From contig JAPPKD010000190.1 in NCBI GenBank assembly GCA_028820215.1, positions 1-19,621 of the forward strand: a stretch of 19,621 nt of DNA, in the 5' to 3' direction. The translations under genes and the position numbers were made by a program. The stretch is from Spirochaetaceae bacterium (GTDB lineage: Bacteria; Spirochaetota; Spirochaetia; SZUA-6; Bin103). Under the pieces are notes generated by a model. It did not search any database, had not been told where the DNA came from, and saw nothing but the letters and a program-made list of their open reading frames with translations. The first letter of the stretch is position 1. Each line of letters starts with the position of its first letter. Below are positions 7,783 through 14,126 of the stretch, piece by piece.

Positions 7783-8901
7783 ATGCCGAGCGAAGGCGAC
7801 GCGCTCGCGGCGCTGGCCGTGCCCGCTCCGGTGCGGCCGATGCTGGCCAAGGCCATGCACGCCCTGCCTGACGGCCATGACTGGATCTTCGAGCCCAAGT
7901 GGGACGGCTTCCGCACCCTGGTATTCCGTTCCGGCGCCGAGTTGCTGCTGCAGAGCCGCGACCTGAAGCCGATGAACCGCTACTTTCCCGAGCTCCTGGA
8001 GCCGCTGGCGGCGCACCTCCCGCAGCGCTGCGTGCTGGACGGCGAGATTGTGGTCGCCACCGATTCCGGGCTCGACTTCGAGGCGCTGCAGCAGCGCATC
8101 CACCCGGCCGCCTCGCGCGTGGCCATGCTGGCCGAGCGCACGCCGGCCGCGTTCGTGGCGTTCGACCTGCTGGTCGCCGACGGCGACGACCTGTCAGCGG
8201 CCGGCTTCGCCGAGCGGCGCGAGGCGCTGGAGAGGGTCATGGCCGGCTGCGCGCCGCCGCTGCACCTCACGCCCATGACGCGGGACCGGGCGGCCGCGCA
8301 GGACTGGTTCGAGCGCTTCGAGGGCGCCGGACTGGACGGCGTGATAGCCAAGGACCCGGCAGGGCGCTACGAGCCGGGCAAGCGCTCGATGGTCAAGGTC
8401 AAGCCCAAGCGTACGGTCGACTGCGTGGTAGCCGGGCTGCGCTGGCACAAGAACGGGCCGGGCACCATGGTCGGATCGCTGCTGCTCGGCCTGTACGACG
8501 ACCAGGGGAAGCTCCACCACGTGGGGGTCGCGGCCAGCTTCCGCGAATCCTACCGGCGGGAGCTGGTCGAGGAGCTGGCGCCGCTGCGCGACGGCATCGA
8601 CGGCCATCCCTGGCACGGCTGGATCGAAGCTGCCGGCGCGGCCGAGGGCCGGCCCGCCCGGGTGCCAGCCGGTCGCAGACCGGGCGGCATGAGCCGGTGG
8701 AGCCAAGGCAAGGACCAGAGCTGGGTGCCGCTGCGCGCCGAGCGGGTGGTCGAGGTCACCTACGACCACATGCAGGGCAGCCGCTTCCGGCACACCGCCC
8801 ACCTCGTGCGGTGGCGCTCAGACAAGGACCCGCGCGACTGCACGTACGATCAGCTCGCCGTGACCCCGCCGGTGGAGTTGAGCACGATCTTTCGGCTGTA
8901 G
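7783..8901 (+). CDS. ATP-dependent DNA ligase, LigC-like
   Basis: This 372-residue enzyme should seal nicks through a lysyl-AMP intermediate. Motif I is K39-W-D-G42 in FEPKWDGFRTLVF. Motif III-like VLDGEIV is at 84-90, followed by FVAFDLL, GLDGVIAKD (motif IV region), and MVKVKPKRTVDCVVAGLRW, which contains the motif V lysines and begins the OB-fold. The C-terminal part, VVEVTYDHMQGSRFRHTAHLVRW, matches the stand-alone LigC/LigD-ligase group used in bacterial end joining or repair. No polymerase/primase domain, nuclease domain or Ku gene is fused or adjacent. A proline- and arginine-rich stretch (about 285-306) looks like a flexible linker inside the OB-fold. It starts 6 nt after the HAD gene stop and has no strong Shine-Dalgarno. 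Confidence 0.9.
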   Translation: MPSEGDALAALAVPAPVRPMLAKAMHALPDGHDWIFEPKWDGFRTLVFRSGAELLLQSRDLKPMNRYFPELLEPLAAHLPQRCVLDGEIVVATDSGLDFEALQQRIHPAASRVAMLAERTPAAFVAFDLLVADGDDLSAAGFAERREALERVMAGCAPPLHLTPMTRDRAAAQDWFERFEGAGLDGVIAKDPAGRYEPGKRSMVKVKPKRTVDCVVAGLRWHKNGPGTMVGSLLLGLYDDQGKLHHVGVAASFRESYRRELVEELAPLRDGIDGHPWHGWIEAAGAAEGRPARVPAGRRPGGMSRWSQGKDQSWVPLRAERVVEVTYDHMQGSRFRHTAHLVRWRSDKDPRDCTYDQLAVTPPVELSTIFRL

Positions 8902-8938
8902 GCCGGCTCGAACGGTGCCGACCGAGCTACGAACCGGC
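8902..8938. terminator. Imperfect hairpin between convergent ligase and vapC genes
   Basis: GCCGGCTCG (8902-8910) pairs with CGAACCGGC (8930-8938) with one C-A mismatch around a 19-nt loop. It begins right after the ligase stop and overlaps the last codons of the opposing vapC gene. There is no U-tract. It may act as a shared 3' end. Confidence 0.25.
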
Positions 8939-9319
8939 TGGCCATGGCAGGAGATCGAGCTCGCTCATCGGGTAGTCGTCAACGTTCGCGGTGGCGAGCG
9001 TCGCCCCGATGCCGACTGCGGCTGCGGCGATCAGGCAGTCCGCTTGATGGAGCGTGACTCCTTGCAGGGAGAACTCGCGCCGCCAGCTTCCCGCCCGCAC
9101 GCCTTCAGCGACTCCGAGGGGCGCGATCCGCAGGCCGTTGAACAACCGTTGCGCCGCGAGTTCTTCGCCGGGGAGCAGCCCACGCCAGATCTCCTCCACC
9201 GAGATCACGCAGGCCCAGGGTTCGACTCCGGTTCGGCGCAGACCGCGCAAGCGCGCGGCAGTCGGTCGGCCGCGTAGTGCGTCGATGAGGACGGTGGAGT
9301 CCAGCAGGAGGCGAGCCAT
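8927..9319 (-). CDS. vapC: PIN-domain ribonuclease, VapC-type toxin
   Basis: This 130-residue PIN-domain protein is the toxin of a type II toxin-antitoxin pair and is expected to cleave RNA with Mg2+/Mn2+. Acidic active-site residues are visible in family order: D7 (LLLDSTVLID), E42/E43 (ISVEEIWRG), D94 (LHQADCLIAA) and D114/D115 (TANVDDYP). Length is normal. It starts 3 nt after the stop of the ribbon-helix-helix gene, the standard antitoxin-first order. It is convergent with the DNA ligase gene, leaving only 25 nt between stops. The target RNA cannot be predicted from sequence. All catalytic positions are intact, so it is probably active. Confidence 0.9.
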   Translation of the reverse strand: MARLLLDSTVLIDALRGRPTAARLRGLRRTGVEPWACVISVEEIWRGLLPGEELAAQRLFNGLRIAPLGVAEGVRAGSWRREFSLQGVTLHQADCLIAAAAVGIGATLATANVDDYPMSELDLLPWPAGS

Positions 9320-9322
9320 GCG

Positions 9323-9562
9323 TCATCCGGACCGTCGAATGTCTCCTTGTCGTTGACGTCGGACCCAGTCCGCCGGTTCTGCGTCCCACTCGTGGCCCGT
9401 GTCGGGAATCGTGTCGAGCGCCGCTTCGATGTCGTCCCAGCGCCGCTCGTCATCCAGCGCTCGCCTGACCACGTGTGCGATGAACGCGCTACGCCGCCGC
9501 GCGCCGGCTCGGCGGTCCAGCTCGGCTACCAGATCATCGGCGAGCGCTATGTGCAATCTCAT
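9323..9562 (-). CDS. vapB: Ribbon-helix-helix antitoxin, VapB-like
   Basis: This 79-residue DNA-binding antitoxin should neutralise the PIN toxin encoded 3 nt downstream and repress its own promoter. The N-terminus (MRLHIALADDLVAELDRRAG) fits the RHH beta strand and first helix, and RRSAFIAHVVRRAL the second helix. The acidic and aromatic tail (DTGHEWDAEPADWVRRQR) is the likely toxin-binding part and resembles tails of RHH antitoxins in GC-rich bacteria. The ATG is embedded in a perfect palindrome that also contains a -10-like TATCAT, so the mRNA is probably leaderless. It lies 31 nt after the acetyltransferase stop on the same strand, and some read-through is possible. Confidence 0.85.
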   Translation of the reverse strand: MRLHIALADDLVAELDRRAGARRRSAFIAHVVRRALDDERRWDDIEAALDTIPDTGHEWDAEPADWVRRQRQGDIRRSG

Positions 9563-9579
9563 GTGCTAATGATAGCACA
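9562..9579 (-). promoter_or_regulatory. Palindromic operator and extended -10 of vapBC
   Basis: TGTGCTAATGATAGCACA is a perfect 7-bp inverted repeat with a 4-nt centre. It overlaps the first base of the vapB start codon. On the minus strand it includes TGC-TATCAT (9577-9569), an extended -10 one base from consensus, ending 6 nt before the ATG. Binding by an RHH antitoxin here would cover promoter and start codon together, giving simple autoregulation of the operon. Confidence 0.65.
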
Positions 9580-9593
9580 CAACCCCGGTGGTG

Positions 9594-10151
9594 TTACTCA
9601 AGTTCGAACGCTCCGGGCCACGGTTCGGCACCGGTTTCCACGTCCTGGTACTCTTCCTTTTCCTTGTACGGCTGCAGGCCGCGCGCCCGGTAGTTGGCGA
9701 GCGCGTGCGGGTGATCGGCCGTGCAGGTGTGCAGCCAGACGCGTCCGCTGCCGATCGTGCGCCCGCGCTCCACGGCGTCGCAGAGCAGGCGGCCGCCCAG
9801 GCCGCGGCCCGTGAACGACGGGAATATCCCGAACTGCCGTACCTCCACACCGTTCTCGCCCTCGTCCACCAGCTCGAAGTAGCCGGCCACGGTACCGGTG
9901 ACGTAGGCGACCCAATACTCCCTGCTCCCGTCGGCCAGGTCGCGCTCCCACTTCGCGTAGCTCCACCCCACGCGCCGCGTCCAGTTCCAGGGGTAGCCGA
10001 CCCCCCGGTACAGGAAACGGGCGAAGTCGGGCGTGATCGCCACGGCCTGGCGCAGCTCGTAGTCGGGGCATGGGCGCGACGGAGGCCGTAGCGGCGCGTC
10101 GGCCGTGATCTCCAGGTAGGTGGTGCGTACCAGCGTTCGGGTTACCGGCAT
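9594..10151 (-). CDS. GNAT-family N-acetyltransferase
   Basis: This 185-residue protein has the acetyl-CoA binding signature FGIFPSFTGRGLGGRLLCDAVERG, with the pyrophosphate loop at about 114-120 (TGRGLGG). Upstream are the beta-4 region (YWVAYVTGTVAGYFEL) and a tryptophan-rich segment (WNWTRRVGWSYAKW). Towards the C-terminus HPHALANYRARGLQPYKEKE is the standard last helix and strand. The frame is open 67 codons further upstream to 10352, but that extension overlaps the divergent amidohydrolase gene and is low-complexity proline/arginine. The start is therefore placed at ATG 10151 (MPVTRTLVRTTYLEI). The acetyl acceptor is unknown. It is divergent from the amidohydrolase across 122 nt and lies upstream of vapBC on the same strand. 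Confidence 0.85.
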   Translation of the reverse strand: MPVTRTLVRTTYLEITADAPLRPPSRPCPDYELRQAVAITPDFARFLYRGVGYPWNWTRRVGWSYAKWERDLADGSREYWVAYVTGTVAGYFELVDEGENGVEVRQFGIFPSFTGRGLGGRLLCDAVERGRTIGSGRVWLHTCTADHPHALANYRARGLQPYKEKEEYQDVETGAEPWPGAFELE

Positions 10152-10209
10152 GCGACAGATGGTGCCCGTCGAACCACGGGCCGTCGAGGGTGTCTCGGAA
10201 CCGGCGCGT

Positions 10210-10238
10210 TTGACCCCTTGGGGCAGGTCGCCTACCGT
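10210..10238 (+). promoter_or_regulatory. Sigma70-type promoter for the amidohydrolase gene
   Basis: TTGACC (10210-10215) and TACCGT (10233-10238) are separated by exactly 17 nt. Transcription would start near 10245, leaving a leader of about 29 nt that ends in the strong Shine-Dalgarno GAAGGAGG (10261-10268), 5 nt before GTG 10274. CCCC-TT-GGGG (10214-10223) lies at the -35/spacer junction and could be an operator half. Confidence 0.5.
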
Positions 10239-10273
10239 CGCCGAGCGCGGCCGGCCGCGGGAAGGAGGCAACG

Positions 10274-11566
10274 GTGGCAACGGATCTGGCGAGTCATATC
10301 GAGGAGACGCCGCTGGTCGACACCCACGAGCACATGAAGCGGGAGCCAGCATGGGTGGACGACGGCCCCGACATCCTCCAGGACCTGTTCGGCAACTACG
10401 TGGGGGCCGACCTGCGCACCGCCGGCGCTTCGGAGGAGGCCATGCAGCGCCTCTTCGACGGCTCCGATCCGGACATCGCCGGCCGGTTCCGGGGAATCGA
10501 GGCGGCGTGGCGGGCCACGCAGTTCACCGGCTACGGCGAGGCGGTCAGCCTGATCGCCCGGCACGCCTACGGCCTGGACGAGCTGACCGCCGGCGGCTTG
10601 TCCGCCGCGCACGGCAGGACCGCCGAGTTGCGCGCGCCGGGCGAGCGCTACCGCCTGCTGCACGACGTGGCCAACCTCGACCAGGTGCAGACCGACGACG
10701 GCCTCTGGGAGTGCGCGCCGGACTCCTCCGGGCTCGGCTTCTTCCTGTACGACCTTTCCTGGTTCAGCTTCTGCCGCGGCGACGTCGATCCCCAGGCCAT
10801 CCACGCGGAGATCGGCATCGAGGTCACCGATCTGCGGTCGCTCAGGCGCGCCATGGATGCGATCTTCGCGAAGCACGCGCCGTGCGCGATCGCGGTCAAG
10901 GCCCAGCACGCGTACGCGCGCACGCTGAACTGGAGCGAGCGCAGCGACGCGGACGCGGCCGTCGCTCTGGACGCCATACTCCGCCGCCCCAAGGAACAGG
11001 TCGACCTGGACACGTGGCTCTGCCTGGGGGACTGGTGCTGGGCGCGCGGCGTCGAGCTGACGATCGAGCACGACCTGCCGTTCAAGATCCACACCGGCTA
11101 CTACGCCGGCAACGACCGGATGCCGGTGGAGTTCATTCCCGCCGGCAACATGTGCGCGCTGTTCGCCCGCTACCTGGACGCGAAGTTCGTGCTCATGCAC
11201 ATCGCCTATCCCTACTGCGACGAGCTGGTGGCGCTGGCCAAGCACTACCGCAACATCTGGGTCGATCTCTGCTGGGCGTGGAGCATCGATCCCTACAGCT
11301 CCCGCGACTTCGTGCGCCGTTTCATCCACGCGGCGCCGATCAGCAAGTTGTTCGCCTTCGGCGGCGATACCGGCTGGCCCACCAGCGCGATGGCCTACGC
11401 CATGCAGGCGCGCCGGGGAATCCGCGCCGCGCTGGAAGCCGAGGTCGCCGGCGGCGACCTGACCGAGAAGCAGGCGATGCAGGTCGCCTCGCGCATCATG
11501 CGCGACAACCAGTACGACTGCTTCGACATGGAAGGTACCCGCGCCAACATCCGCGCCACGGCGTAG
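10274..11566 (+). CDS. Metal-dependent amidohydrolase (amidohydrolase_2/uronate-isomerase-like)
   Basis: This 430-residue cytoplasmic TIM-barrel enzyme carries amidohydrolase-superfamily landmarks: H18 and H20 in PLVDTHEHMK, H273 in FKIHTGYYAG, H309 in KFVLMHIAYPY, and the end-of-barrel aspartate D365 in FAFGGDTGWP. K209 in AIAVKAQHAY could be an additional active-site residue. The helical insert after the first strand (DLFGNYVGADLR) and the FGGDTGWP motif recall proteins annotated as uronate isomerase-like or as amidohydrolase_2. The GTG start is chosen because GAAGGAGG precedes it by 5 nt; no better ATG precedes the HxH motif. The substrate is not readable. Proximity to two enolase-superfamily sugar-acid enzymes makes a sugar-acid or lactone role plausible but unproven. 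Confidence 0.85.
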   Translation: MATDLASHIEETPLVDTHEHMKREPAWVDDGPDILQDLFGNYVGADLRTAGASEEAMQRLFDGSDPDIAGRFRGIEAAWRATQFTGYGEAVSLIARHAYGLDELTAGGLSAAHGRTAELRAPGERYRLLHDVANLDQVQTDDGLWECAPDSSGLGFFLYDLSWFSFCRGDVDPQAIHAEIGIEVTDLRSLRRAMDAIFAKHAPCAIAVKAQHAYARTLNWSERSDADAAVALDAILRRPKEQVDLDTWLCLGDWCWARGVELTIEHDLPFKIHTGYYAGNDRMPVEFIPAGNMCALFARYLDAKFVLMHIAYPYCDELVALAKHYRNIWVDLCWAWSIDPYSSRDFVRRFIHAAPISKLFAFGGDTGWPTSAMAYAMQARRGIRAALEAEVAGGDLTEKQAMQVASRIMRDNQYDCFDMEGTRANIRATA

Positions 11567-11580
11567 CCGCTGAGCAGCGG
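11567..11580 (+). terminator. Small hairpin after the amidohydrolase stop
   Basis: CCGCTG and CAGCGG are perfectly complementary, or CCGC/GCGG with a more realistic 6-nt loop, directly after the stop codon. The stem is short and no U-tract follows, so it is a weak candidate. Confidence 0.2.
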
Positions 11581-11601
11581 CGGCGCCCGGCTGTGAAGTA
11601 C

Positions 11602-11610
11602 TGCTACACT
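11602..11610 (+). promoter_or_regulatory. Extended -10 box for the DUF4258 gene
   Basis: TGC-TACACT matches the extended -10 form (TGn plus TAnnnT) and ends 7 nt before the GTG start at 11618. The intervening CTCCCCG offers no Shine-Dalgarno. This fits leaderless transcription, as proposed for vapB. Confidence 0.4.
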
Positions 11611-11617
11611 CTCCCCG

Positions 11618-11869
11618 GTGTCAGTAAGGCTTCATCCGCACGCTCGGCAGCGAATGATCGAGCGTGGCGCCTCCGAGGATGAAGTCGTTGCGACCGTACT
11701 CCAGGGCGAACGCTTTCCCGCAAAGCACGGCCGGGTCGGTTTTCGACGCAACTACGCGTTCGGAGGAGTTTGGCGTGGACGAACATACGCTACCAAACAG
11801 GTCGAGGCATTTGCGGTTCAGGACGATCGAGATTGGACTGTCATAACGGTAATTACGAAATTCTACTAA
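11618..11869 (+). CDS. DUF4258-type small protein, putative toxin-like partner
   Basis: This 83-residue protein matches the DUF4258 pattern. It has HPHARQRMIERGASEDEV at the N-terminus, a basic middle (KHGRVGFRRNYAFGGVWRGRTYATKQVEAFAV), and the closing strands DWTVITVITKFY. The conserved H-A-x-x-R-M-x-x-R-G stretch is in residues 8-17. The GTG start is used because the only in-frame ATG (11654) would cut that stretch. The next gene, 19 nt downstream, encodes a DUF2283 protein. From my knowledge of these families the two often sit together and have toxin-antitoxin-like traits (small, paired, mobile). The biochemical role is not established. The relE/BrnT-like basic fold suggests RNA interaction, but that is inference. 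Confidence 0.75.
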   Translation: MSVRLHPHARQRMIERGASEDEVVATVLQGERFPAKHGRVGFRRNYAFGGVWRGRTYATKQVEAFAVQDDRDWTVITVITKFY

Positions 11870-11888
11870 TCGGTAGGAGCACAGGACG

Positions 11889-12119
11889 ATGGAAGTCACC
11901 TATGACCCCCGCTACAATATCGGGTACATCCGCTTTACGGATCCCCTCTCCGAAGTCGACACGATCAAGGTGAGCGACAGTCTGAACATCGATCTCTCAC
12001 CGGACGGCAAGGTGGTTGGAATAGAGTTGCTCGATGCCACAAGGCAGTTCGGCGATGATGGTTTTTTGACGTTCGTCAACGAGGCTTCCGGTAGCCGTCA
12101 GGCAGTGCCGACGGGCTGA
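11889..12119 (+). CDS. DUF2283-type small protein, putative partner/antitoxin
   Basis: This 76-residue acidic protein fits DUF2283. It has MEVTYDPRYNIGYIRFTD at the start, then VSDSLNIDLSPDGKVVGIELLDATRQFG, the strand-turn-strand core of the family (the D-x-x-G-x-[VI]-x-G-[IL]-E-[IL]-L segment). A tail of about 20 residues is less conserved. TAGGAG and CAGGA lie shortly before the ATG. It follows the DUF4258 gene by 19 nt, so the two form one transcription unit. The order is the reverse of vapBC (toxin-like gene first). The family has no experimentally proven function that I can cite, and the antitoxin role is inferred from pairing and charge. Confidence 0.78.
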   Translation: MEVTYDPRYNIGYIRFTDPLSEVDTIKVSDSLNIDLSPDGKVVGIELLDATRQFGDDGFLTFVNEASGSRQAVPTG

Positions 12120-12184
12120 GGCGCGTGCGCACCATGCGGGGTCCGCTCTCGCCACGGCCGGCAGCGGTGCTTGACCGCCGTCGG

Positions 12185-12193
12185 TGGTAGTCT
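12185..12193 (+). promoter_or_regulatory. Extended -10 box for the ManD-like gene
   Basis: TGG-TAGTCT ends 6 nt before ATG 12200, and the region between (GGCGTC) lacks a Shine-Dalgarno. TTGACC at 12171-12176 is too close (11-nt spacer) to be its -35. This is a candidate leaderless start. Confidence 0.4.
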
Positions 12194-12199
12194 GGCGTC

Positions 12200-13414
12200 A
12201 TGCGTATTGCCGACGTCGTCACCTACGCCGTGCAGCCGGCCGGCATGCCGCTGATCGTCGCCAAGGTCGTCACCGACCAGCCCGGCCTCTACGGCTGGGG
12301 CTGCGGCACCTTCACGCAGCGGTTCGGGGCGGTGGAGGCCGCGATCGAGCGCCACATCAAGCCGTTCGCGATCGGCCGTGACGCGGAAGCCATCGCCGAC
12401 TTCTGGCACAGCGCCATGCACGACAGCTACTGGCGCAACGGCCCGGTGCTCAACAACGCGGTGAGCGCCGTGGAAATGGCGCTCTGGGACATCAAGGGCA
12501 AGGCAGCGGGCCTGCCGTGCTACCAGCTCTGGGGCGGCCGCAGCCGCGGCACCGCGGCCGTGTACGTGCACGCCGACGGAAGCGAGCCGCAGGAGGTGCT
12601 GGATCGGGCGCTTGCGTTCTGGGAGCAGGGCTTCCGCCACATCCGCTGCCAGATCGGCGGCTACGAGGGAGTCGACGCCGGCCGGGTCGGGAGCGCGGCC
12701 GGCAGCCTGGCGGACGCCGGCGGCAGCGGCTCGGCGTTCTTCGATCCCGGCGAAAAGGTGCTCCGGGTGCCGGAAATGTTCGCGCACGTGCGTGCCGGAC
12801 TGCCGCCGGAGGCGGAGCTGCTGCACGACATCCACGAGCGGCTGGCGCCCATCGACGCGGTGCGGCTGGCCAAGGCGCTGGAGCCGTACCGGCTGTTCTT
12901 TCTGGAGGACCCGCTGGCGCCGGAGGACCTCGCCTACTTCCGCATGCTCCGAGGGCAGTGCGCGGTGCCGCTGGCGATGGGCGAGCTGTTCGTCCATCCG
13001 CTGGAGGTCGAGCCGCTGGTCAGCGAGCGGCTGATCGACTTCGTGCGCGTGCACGTCTCCACCTACGGCGGCATCACCGCGGCGCTGCGGCTGGCGCACC
13101 TGTGCGCGGCCTTCGGCGTGCGCACCGCCTGGCACGGACCGAACGACGTGTCGCCCATCGGCATGGCCGCGAACGTGCACCTGGATCTGCACGTGCCGAA
13201 CTTCGGCATCCAGGAGTGGGCGTTCCGCGCGCCGGCCGAGGAGGACCTGTTCCCCGGCATCCCGGAGGTCTCCGATGGCGCCGTGAACGTGAGCGAACAG
13301 CCGGGATGGGGCATCGAGATGGACGAGCGGCTGGCCGCCCGCTTCCCGTGCGACGACCGAGCTAGCCTGCGGCCCGTGCCCCGCCTGGCCGACGGCACCA
13401 GCCGACCCTATTGA
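12200..13414 (+). CDS. Enolase-superfamily dehydratase, D-mannonate dehydratase/RspA-like (ManD family)
   Basis: This 404-residue cytoplasmic enzyme belongs to the group that dehydrates D-mannonate or D-gluconate to 2-keto-3-deoxygluconate. Metal ligands are D210 (LLHDIH), E236 (FFLEDPLAPED) and E262 (AMGELF), with H212 as catalytic base. These are the same positions I recall for characterised ManD, which supports both family and start codon. R149 (HIRCQ) matches the conserved active-site arginine. Further markers are HGPNDVSPIGMAANVHLDLHVPNFGIQEW and the C-terminal PGWGIEMDE. The loop after R149 (about 152-186) is glycine/alanine-rich, and the usual tyrosine about 12 residues after the arginine is not evident. 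Substrate may therefore differ, and low-activity RspA-like members exist. A palindrome ATTGATCAAT overlaps the stop codon where composition changes. Confidence 0.9.
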   Translation: MRIADVVTYAVQPAGMPLIVAKVVTDQPGLYGWGCGTFTQRFGAVEAAIERHIKPFAIGRDAEAIADFWHSAMHDSYWRNGPVLNNAVSAVEMALWDIKGKAAGLPCYQLWGGRSRGTAAVYVHADGSEPQEVLDRALAFWEQGFRHIRCQIGGYEGVDAGRVGSAAGSLADAGGSGSAFFDPGEKVLRVPEMFAHVRAGLPPEAELLHDIHERLAPIDAVRLAKALEPYRLFFLEDPLAPEDLAYFRMLRGQCAVPLAMGELFVHPLEVEPLVSERLIDFVRVHVSTYGGITAALRLAHLCAAFGVRTAWHGPNDVSPIGMAANVHLDLHVPNFGIQEWAFRAPAEEDLFPGIPEVSDGAVNVSEQPGWGIEMDERLAARFPCDDRASLRPVPRLADGTSRPY

Positions 13415-13441
13415 TCAATTGGGCACTGGGGTGCACCGCGT

Positions 13442-13648
13442 TCAAGAGGTCTGGGGCAGGTGGGTGGCACCTCCTTTGTCACATCGGCAGTGGCGTCGTT
13501 CATCGTTGCAGCCATCGCCGCCGAGTTCTAAGTCGGCCTGATGTAACTTCCTTCTGTCCGCAATTCTCAACAACCCTATGAACAACCGCACTGGATTGAC
13601 GTGTGTGCGGGAGCCGACTCGACCGTATATTGGGTCCTTCTCTTTCAC
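13442..13648 (-). CDS. Possible small ORF, unrecognised
   Basis: This 68-codon frame opens with a GTG that overlaps the stop of the preceding minus-strand frame in a GTGA arrangement. Its product begins MKEKDPIYGRVGSRTH, continues NPVRLFIGLLRIADRRKLHQ, and ends cysteine-rich (GGDGCNDERRHCRCDKGG). No family is recognised and no Shine-Dalgarno is clear. It may be a remnant of a longer gene. Confidence 0.2.
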   Translation of the reverse strand: MKEKDPIYGRVGSRTHVNPVRLFIGLLRIADRRKLHQADLELGGDGCNDERRHCRCDKGGATHLPQTS

Positions 13649-13755
13649 GAATTTCCAAAACCGACAATCAGAACGAGCACCATCGTAATCAACGCATCAA
13701 CGGGGACAGATCGAAGCACCACTTCGAGGCTCTCTCCGCGTTCATTGAGGCGCAT
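13645..13755 (-). CDS. Possible 36-residue membrane peptide
   Basis: The frame from ATG 13755 reads MRLNERGESLEVVLRSVP, then VDALITMVLVLIVGFGNS, a hydrophilic half followed by one hydrophobic segment long enough to enter a membrane. Codon choice looks coding-like. GGGAG abuts the ATG, which is too close for a good ribosome site. The frame remains open upstream to 13941 through another hydrophobic stretch (YYRPIIWLISQL), so the true start is uncertain. Its stop overlaps the next frame's GTG by 4 nt. Chance cannot be excluded. Confidence 0.25.
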   Translation of the reverse strand: MRLNERGESLEVVLRSVPVDALITMVLVLIVGFGNS

Positions 13756-14097
13756 CTCCCGGGATAGTTGCGAAATAAGCCAGATTATAGGTCGGTAGTA
13801 CCGCAACGAATGGTCCCGCCGGTTACCCCAATCCGCACCGCTACATCGTAATACACCTGTTCCAGCTCGTGCGCCCCTCCTGGAGGACCTCCGCCACCTA
13901 CGGGTCATCAATAGAAGGTCGTGGGAATCAGAAGATCCCATTACTCCGCATCCTAGATCTCCACTGGGCGTTTGTACAATCCTCCCAAGAGGCTCGAGGC
14001 AATCCGCTCGCCGGCAATTTACGGTCTTGGCACTACCTGCATCCGAATGCGGCGCCGGGCCTCGTTACCCACTTCCCTGGATGCGGGTAACTGGTCC

Positions 14098-14126
14098 TTG
14101 ACAGCCGCATCATAACGCCATAACCT
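14098..14126 (+). promoter_or_regulatory. Consensus -35 promoter before the orphan exported protein
   Basis: TTGACA (14098-14103) is the perfect -35 consensus. TAACCT (14121-14126) follows at exactly 17 nt and fits TAnnnT. A leader of roughly 40 nt would end with AGGGGG (14162-14167), 7 nt before ATG 14175. Confidence 0.55.

Larger units (their letters stand above)
13415..14097. other. AT-richer intergenic stretch without a confident gene
   Basis: About 680 bp follow the ManD-like gene in which base composition drops visibly and no open frame shows recognisable protein features. Two short minus-strand frames that overlap at GTGA are listed separately at low confidence. No tRNA, inverted terminal repeats or integrase remnant was recognised. 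The stretch is probably decayed acquired DNA or holds unannotated small ORFs or an RNA. Confidence 0.6.

Noticed and set aside
4156..7871. Plus-strand frames of 648 and 688 codons across the permease, enolase and MFS genes
   Set aside because: They are shadows of well-supported minus-strand genes; sequences are rich in H, R, Q, G and A and resemble no protein family.
9213..9235. tRNA-like T-loop GGTTCGACTCC
   Set aside because: The flanking bases do not form a 5-bp T-stem, no acceptor or anticodon arm is present, and the site is inside the vapC coding sequence.
10152..10352. 67-residue N-terminal extension of the acetyltransferase
   Set aside because: It overlaps the divergent amidohydrolase start and its promoter, is low-complexity, and lies outside the GNAT domain.
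12171..12193. TTGACC and TAGTCT as a -35/-10 pair before the ManD-like gene
   Set aside because: The spacer is only 11 nt, too short for a sigma70 promoter; only the extended -10 is kept.
13869..14090. Plus-strand 73-codon frame in the AT-richer gap
   Set aside because: No ribosome site, no recognisable features, and it ends just before the promoter of the next gene.
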